Source of the DNA: Climacium dendroides
Taxonomy: Eukaryota; Streptophyta; Bryopsida; Hypnales; Climaciaceae
Length of the DNA stretch: 64,000 nt
Assembly: GCA_950106755.1 (NCBI GenBank)
Contig: OX467083.1
Span: 15,929,029-15,993,028, forward strand
Direction: 5' to 3'
In this document: positions 58,907 to 64,000 of the stretch, one piece after another
How the letters are laid out: each line of letters opens with the position of its first letter
Numbering within the stretch: the first letter of the stretch is position 1
Notes under the pieces: generated by a model
What the model saw: the letters and a program-made list of their open reading frames with translations, nothing else
Told to the model about the DNA's origin: nothing
The model's database searches: none
Position numbers and translations under genes: made by a program

Positions 58907-60880
58907 TGTGGGCGTTGTAGACAACGAGGTCATGTTGCAGAAGAGTGTAATGCCCCACCTAGGAACTTTCCTCCCTCTGAAAGAGATTATCCCAAGAAAA
59001 ACCAAGTCCAATTTAAGGATCAGGATAACTCTAGATCCTCAAATCACGTTTCCCACATTCTACATAGGAATGAACCATTGCCTGAAAAGGTTTATGTAAC
59101 TACTAGGGGAATGAAAACAAAACAAGATATTAGAAATAATGAATCCCAAGACTATTCAGGAAAGGAAATAGTTCGACCATATTGGTCAAAAGAAGAAATA
59201 TCTTCTGAACCAGATGAAGACAAAGAGATTGCTAATCACATACCAGAATCTGAACAGATAACATTTCCAGAAAAAGAAATTACTTTAAAAGAAAGACAAG
59301 AAAGAGCTCTTAAGGCAGCTCTCAACCAAGAAAACCAAAACGAATCTAAAAAAATAATTCTACCACAAAAGGTATTACCTACAATCTCTTCAACTTTACC
59401 TAGTTTCTACCAACCACCTTTTAAAAGGAATAAGCTCAAAAGTCATGAAAATGACTTAAACAAACGAAAAGTGACACGTACAATGAAATTAGAAATGGGT
59501 ATGCAACCCTACAATGTGTTAGACAACTTAGACAGAATACAACCCTTCATTTCTATGAAACAACTCCTGGCAATTTCGCCCAAGTGTAGAAGTGACCTTA
59601 GTACTTCCCTCATAAGAAAAACGGTTAAGTCAAACCAAATCCATGAGATCTCAGTAGATCCTGGAGCTCCCACGGTAGACGTAATGATTGATGGATCATT
59701 AATCCACGGTGTTCAAATCGATAGTGGGTCTAGTGTTAATTTCATGAACTTCGAAACCATGGAAGAACTGGGATTAACTACTATGACACCAACACCTATC
59801 ATTCTAAGAATGGCAGACCAAAGTAGGGTCAAACCTCTTGGAATGTTGAATCAAATTACCACTACTATAGGAGGGATCGATTATAAAGTAGACTATATAG
59901 TTTTCAAATTGATGAACTCTATATCTTCTTATCCTATCCTATTAGGTAGACCTTGGTTGTTTTCAGCTAAAGCCAAAGATGATTGGGGTAAGGGAATCTT
60001 GACTATAGGAAAAGGCAAAAACCAAATTGTCTTTCCCCTTTATCCAACTCCTTATCATGGAGAAACCCAAGAGGAGGATTCTAATCAAACCTCTGCACTT
60101 TCTTCTGACATGGAGGAAGAAAGTGATGACGAACAACCAATACAAAAAGTGAATAAAGAACTGCCTTACAAATGTGTTGGGTTGGGAGAATATTTTACTC
60201 CCATGAGTAATATCAATGACTCAGATGATGCTATCTTAGCATGGGAAAACTCTGAAGTCTTAAACGTGAATATTGAAGAAAGTTCAGAGCTCGAACCTAG
60301 AAATCCATCAGATACTGAAGATATAGAGAATTTATTTGCTCATATAGATCCAACACCTTTGCAAAAGGAATCTTTGAAAATCCCTTTGCAACAAATGAAT
60401 TTAGGGACAAAGGAAGACCCTAAACCTATTAGAGTCTACTCTAAAATGACGAAGGTAGAGTTTAAATATTGGCATAATTTTTTCAAAAGATATAGAAAAG
60501 CTTTTGCTTGGAGTTATGCCGATCTTAAAGGAGTTCCTCCTGAAATATGCCAACACAATATTGTGTTAAAAGAAAACGCAAAACCCGTTAGACAAAGACA
60601 ATACCGAATGAATCCAAAATATTCATTAATGGTAAAAGAGAAAATTGACAAGCTATTAGCTTGCGGATTCATTTTCCCCGTACCTCACAGTGAATGGGTA
60701 TCACCCATTGTGATAGTGCCCAAGAAAAATGGCAAGATAAGAATTTGCCAAGATTACCGTGAATTAAATAGTGTCACAAAGAAAGACCATTTTCCTTTAC
60801 CTTTTATGGATACACTTTTAGATGGGATTGCGGGACATGAATGTTATTCTTTTCTAGACGGATTCTCTGGTTATAACTAG
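58907..60880 (+). pseudogene. Retrotransposon pol, part 1: zinc knuckle, protease, start of RT
   Basis: Continues in the second gag frame without a shift. The aspartic protease active site is DSGSSVN (59720-59740), with the second motif PILLGRPWL (about 59932-59958). A 190-residue acidic linker follows. Reverse transcriptase begins near 60560 with PVRQRQYRMNP, then WVSPIVIVPKKNGKIRICQDYRELN. The frame ends at TAG 60878-60880 inside RT motif FSGYN, where the family has glutamine; a CAG-to-TAG change explains it. The same frame goes on beyond the stop. Confidence 0.9.
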
Positions 60881-63166
60881 ATCCAAATAGCAGAAATGTT
60901 TAGGTTATTAACGGCTTTTACAACTGATTGGGGAATCTTTGCCCATACAGTTATGCCTTTTGGGCTGTGTAACACCCCTGCTACTTTTCAAAGGTTAATG
61001 ACCATAGCCTTTCAAGAGTATCTCAGAAAGTTCATCGAAATATTCTTAGACGACTTTTGTGTGCTTAGTACAAAAGCCAATCATACAGGATGCTTAGAAA
61101 AGTGTTTTGAACAATGTGAGAAATTTGGAATTTCAATCAATGCAGCCAAATCCCAATTTGCCGTACCTTATGGCAAAATTGTGGGACACATTGTTTCTAA
61201 CCAAGGCATTGCTACAAATCCAGATAAGGTGGCCATTATTAGTGAATTACCCCAACCTAACACCATAACGGAAGTTAGGGCCTTTTTGGGACATGTTGGG
61301 TACTATAGAAGATATATTCATAAGTATGCCAACATTGCCTTACCTTTAACTGCATTAACCAAAAAGACTGATAGTACACATGTATGGACTACAGCTTGTA
61401 CAGAAGCCTTTAATACCCTAAAACACAAACTTATAACAGCTCCTATTTTAATTCCACCAGATTGGAATAAAGACTTTGAAGTTTATGTTGATGCTTCCAA
61501 TGTTGCAATTGGAAGTGTGTTAAGTCAAAAGAATGAAAAAGGTCATGATAGACCCATTTATTTTGCAAGCCGCCAATTGGCCGCTATAGAAAAGAATTAT
61601 ACTGTAACAGAACGAGAAGCGTTGGGGATGATATTCTCAGTCCAAAAGTTCCGGCACTATTTGCTGGGATACAAATTTGTTTTCTATGTAGATCATGATG
61701 CCTTGAAATACATGATAAACAAGCCCCAACTTAGTGGACGGATAGCTAGATGGGTGTTATTACTCCAAGAGTTCAATTTTACAATCCAAGTAAGACCTGG
61801 AAAGAGTCATATGAATGCAGACTATCTATCTCGAATTAACCCAGAAGTTGGACTAGAACCCATTGACGATAGTTTCCCAGATGCCAACTTATTTCAAGTA
61901 GATGTCATTCCAATAGAATATGCAAATATCATCTATTACCTATCCACTAGACAAATTCCAGCAGAATATACAGAAAAGCAAAAAAGACGACTAGTTTATA
62001 GAGCAACACCTTATACACTAATAGAAAACATTCTTTACAAGAAAGGTAAAGATGAAATTTTAAGGCGCTGTATTAATCCAAGTGAAGTACCCATAATCCT
62101 AGAAGGGTGTCATAGCGATGTCTGTGGAGGGCACTTTGCTGGGCTAGTCACTGCCCAAAAGGCGTTGCAATCTGGCTATTGGTGGCCAACCATGTTTGCA
62201 GATGCTGCTAAATATGCAAAGAAGTGTGATCCTTGCCAAAGAACAAGCAAACCTACACCTTCCACTTCTATGCCCCTAACTCCTATCCTTGCCCAAATAC
62301 CTTTTGAGAAATGGGGTATTGACTTTGTCGGCCCAATTAAACCCCCAAGTCGAAACGGTAGGAAACAATATATTCTAGTCGCTACAGACTATGTCACTAA
62401 ATGGGCAGAAGCTTCTGCCACTAAAACAGATGATGCCAAAACTGTTGCCAAATTCCTATATGAAAACATCATCACACGGTTTGGCTGTCCAAAAGAGCTT
62501 GTGAGTGATAGAGGCACTCACTTTCTGAATGACACCTTTGCTCAACTCACTGAAAAATATTTGATCAAACACAGAAAAACAAGTCCTTATCACCCAAGAA
62601 CAAATGGTCAGACAGAAAAGACTAACGGAATACTCTGTAAAATCATTACTAAAACAGTTCAAGGCTCTAACACAGATTGGGACGCAAGAGTCCTAGATGC
62701 CTTATGGGCTTATAGGTGTGCGTACAAGGTAACTACCAAATGTACACCTTTTCAACTAGTTTATGGTCAGGAGGCCATTTTGCCAATTGAACTAGAAATC
62801 CAATCCTTACGGATTGCAATTGAGCATAAATTAGGAGAAGAAGACTCCTTGAAAGAACGTTATTCAATGTTAGAAAAATTGGACGAGACTAGACGTCAGG
62901 CCTACCTAAACATGCTAGTAACTCAAAATCGCAGGAAAAGTTATTATGACAGCAAACTCAAATCCAAAGAGTTGCATCCTAATGACTTAGTCCTTCTCTA
63001 TGATAGTAGATTCCAAAAATTTCCAGGCAAATTCAAAATGCGTTGGTTTGGACCATACAAAATCTTGAATGTATATCCCAATGGGTCTGTAGAATTGCAA
63101 GATTTTGCAGGGGTAATACATTCTACACGATACAATGGCTATCGCCTAAAACCTTACATAACTTGA
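60881..63166 (+). pseudogene. Retrotransposon pol, part 2: RT, RNase H, integrase
   Basis: RT continues with TAFTTDWGIFAHTVMPFGLCN and the catalytic pair in IFLDDF (61040-61057). RNase H: VYVDASNVAIGSVLSQ (first Asp at 61490), ASRQLAAIEKNYTVTEREAL and YVDHDAL. Integrase: zinc-binding HHCC (H..H in CHSDVCGGHFA; C..C in KKCDPCQR, near 62110-62245), catalytic triad with Asp in KWGIDFVGP, Asp in VSDRGTHF and Glu in GQTEKTNG, then the GPY module RWFGPYKI and stop TGA at 63164-63166. No chromodomain. The domain set is complete here; only the upstream stops silence it. Usual start codons are irrelevant since it is made as part of a polyprotein. Confidence 0.93.
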
Positions 63167-64000
63167 GGGCAAGTTATGATTTAAGTAGAGGGCAGGCTAA
63201 AAAATATGTATAAATTTTTTTTTTTTTTTTTTAAATTTTTTTTAAAAAAAATTAATTAAAAAATTAAAATTAATAATAATAATAATAATAATAATTTAAA
63301 AAAAAATTAAAAACAAAAACAAAAACAAAAAAACATATCAGTACATTTGTAATAGATTTCAGAACTGCCTAAGTAATTGTTATACTGAATAAAAGATATA
63401 GAAGAGAAATATTTCTGAATAGAAATGGTTACAGATAATGGGAAATTGCATTAACGATTAGTTTGTCTCAAATTTTTGAATTTTGTAGAATACATTGCTG
63501 ATAAACAAGTGCATCTCATTAGCAAACGACATACAGGTATCATTAGTGTAAAAGAACACTCTAACTAACTCAAGTTGGGTAATGAGTAAAAGTTATAAGA
63601 ATAATGCCAGTGAGGAGAAAAATAAGAGAGAACATGATAAAGAAATCGGAGAGACCTTTTAAATAACTCTCATTTCTAAAATGTTAGTTAAAAAGGAGAA
63701 AAACATGATAAAATAAAAACAAGATGATTGGAATAAGAAGTGACCAAACCTTTGATTGATTCTTTCTTTTAGTACTTCAAGTGCTGAAACATGATAATAA
63801 TACGATGAGTGAAAAGAAGTAAGGAAAAACTAACCTTGGTCCAAATTAAGAATGAAATAAAGAAAGTTGAGAGAAAATGAGCGTAAAAGGAAAGGTGAGT
63901 TTAGATAATATAAAGACAAAATTCCCGAGTGAAGAAAAGAATTTGAAGTGCTGATATAGTGAAAATATATTGGGTGTAGTTATTTTTCATTCCTTAAAAA
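63167..64000 (+). other. Noncoding tail of the retrotransposon, AT-rich
   Basis: Purine-rich AGTAGAGGGCAGG (63184-63196) could be a polypurine tract, but the following sequence does not match the inferred 5' LTR, so the 3' LTR is either beyond the window or too diverged to see. Contains a T-run (63209-63230), an AAT microsatellite (63271-63295) and an AAAAAC repeat (63310-63331). Athila-type elements often have a long noncoding or env-like stretch here; no ORF is visible. Confidence 0.5.

Larger units (their letters stand above)
55611..64000 (+). mobile_element. Internal region of a Ty3/Gypsy (Tat/Athila-like) retrotransposon, runs off the window
   Basis: Order seen: leader, extra ORF1 (55898-56356), extra ORF2 (56369-56857), gag (from 56943), protease, reverse transcriptase, RNase H, integrase (to 63166), long noncoding tail. 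Integrase after RNase H marks Ty3/Gypsy, not Copia. The integrase ends with a GPY-type module (RWFGPYKI) and no chromodomain, so it is a non-chromovirus. The tRNA-Asp-like primer site and the pre-gag ORFs fit the Tat/Athila group, where Ogre-type elements also carry an ORF before gag. Gag-pol carries several breaks, so this copy is not autonomous. Confidence 0.85.

Noticed and set aside
63167..64000. 3' LTR of the retrotransposon
   Set aside because: No stretch matches the inferred 5' LTR by eye; the LTR is probably outside the window.

Overview
The window is nuclear DNA of a land plant. It has three single-copy housekeeping-type genes with GT-AG introns, set in long AT-rich spacers full of small inverted-repeat elements, with a large Ty3/Gypsy retrotransposon at the right end. 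The introns are short and the spacers repeat-rich, but I cannot place the species below embryophyte from sequence alone.

Genes. (1) 4831-10096, minus: a 14-exon gene for a 565-aa NCA2-family protein, homologue of mitochondrial DGS1. All exon phases close, and one intron (between exons 4 and 5) appears to use a GC donor. (2) 11755-13269, plus: an intronless gene for a 504-aa IQ-motif plus BAG-domain co-chaperone, head to head with the DGS1 gene. Its upstream region has heat-shock-element-like motifs and a 168-bp-offset tandem duplication in the leader. (3) 40426-44109, plus: an 11-exon gene for a 489-aa phosphoethanolamine N-methyltransferase (phosphocholine synthesis), with short upstream ORFs in its leader. 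Genes 1 and 3 both touch membrane lipids, but they lie 30 kb apart and are not an operon or cluster.

Spacers. 1-3540, 14250-25500 and 26700-39500 are AT-rich and carry at least five families of short terminal-inverted-repeat elements: a Tourist-like family with TAA/TTA target duplications (three copies), a GGCCAGGG-tipped family (five copies plus fragments), a TACACTAA-tipped family (four), a ~600-bp family with two copies that share the interior but differ at the ends, and a ~215-bp dispersed unit (five copies, one inverted). Two GGCCAGGG elements face each other around a 385-bp GC-rich island at 30328-30712.

Decayed coding region 48500-53400: broken remnants of a SANT/Myb-like protein, the last part of a GH10 xylanase, and a long ORF with four nonsense codons that may be a Tet-like 2OG-Fe(II) oxygenase.

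Retrotransposon, about 54.2 kb to beyond the window end: inferred 5' LTR ending at 55589, a primer-binding site resembling the complement of tRNA-Asp, two intact extra ORFs (one with a CCHC zinc knuckle, one of unknown type) before gag, then a gag-pol frame broken by three stops and one frameshift. The pol order is protease, RT, RNase H, integrase with no chromodomain, which fits the Tat/Athila side of Ty3/Gypsy. The two pre-gag ORFs are the most novel feature I found.
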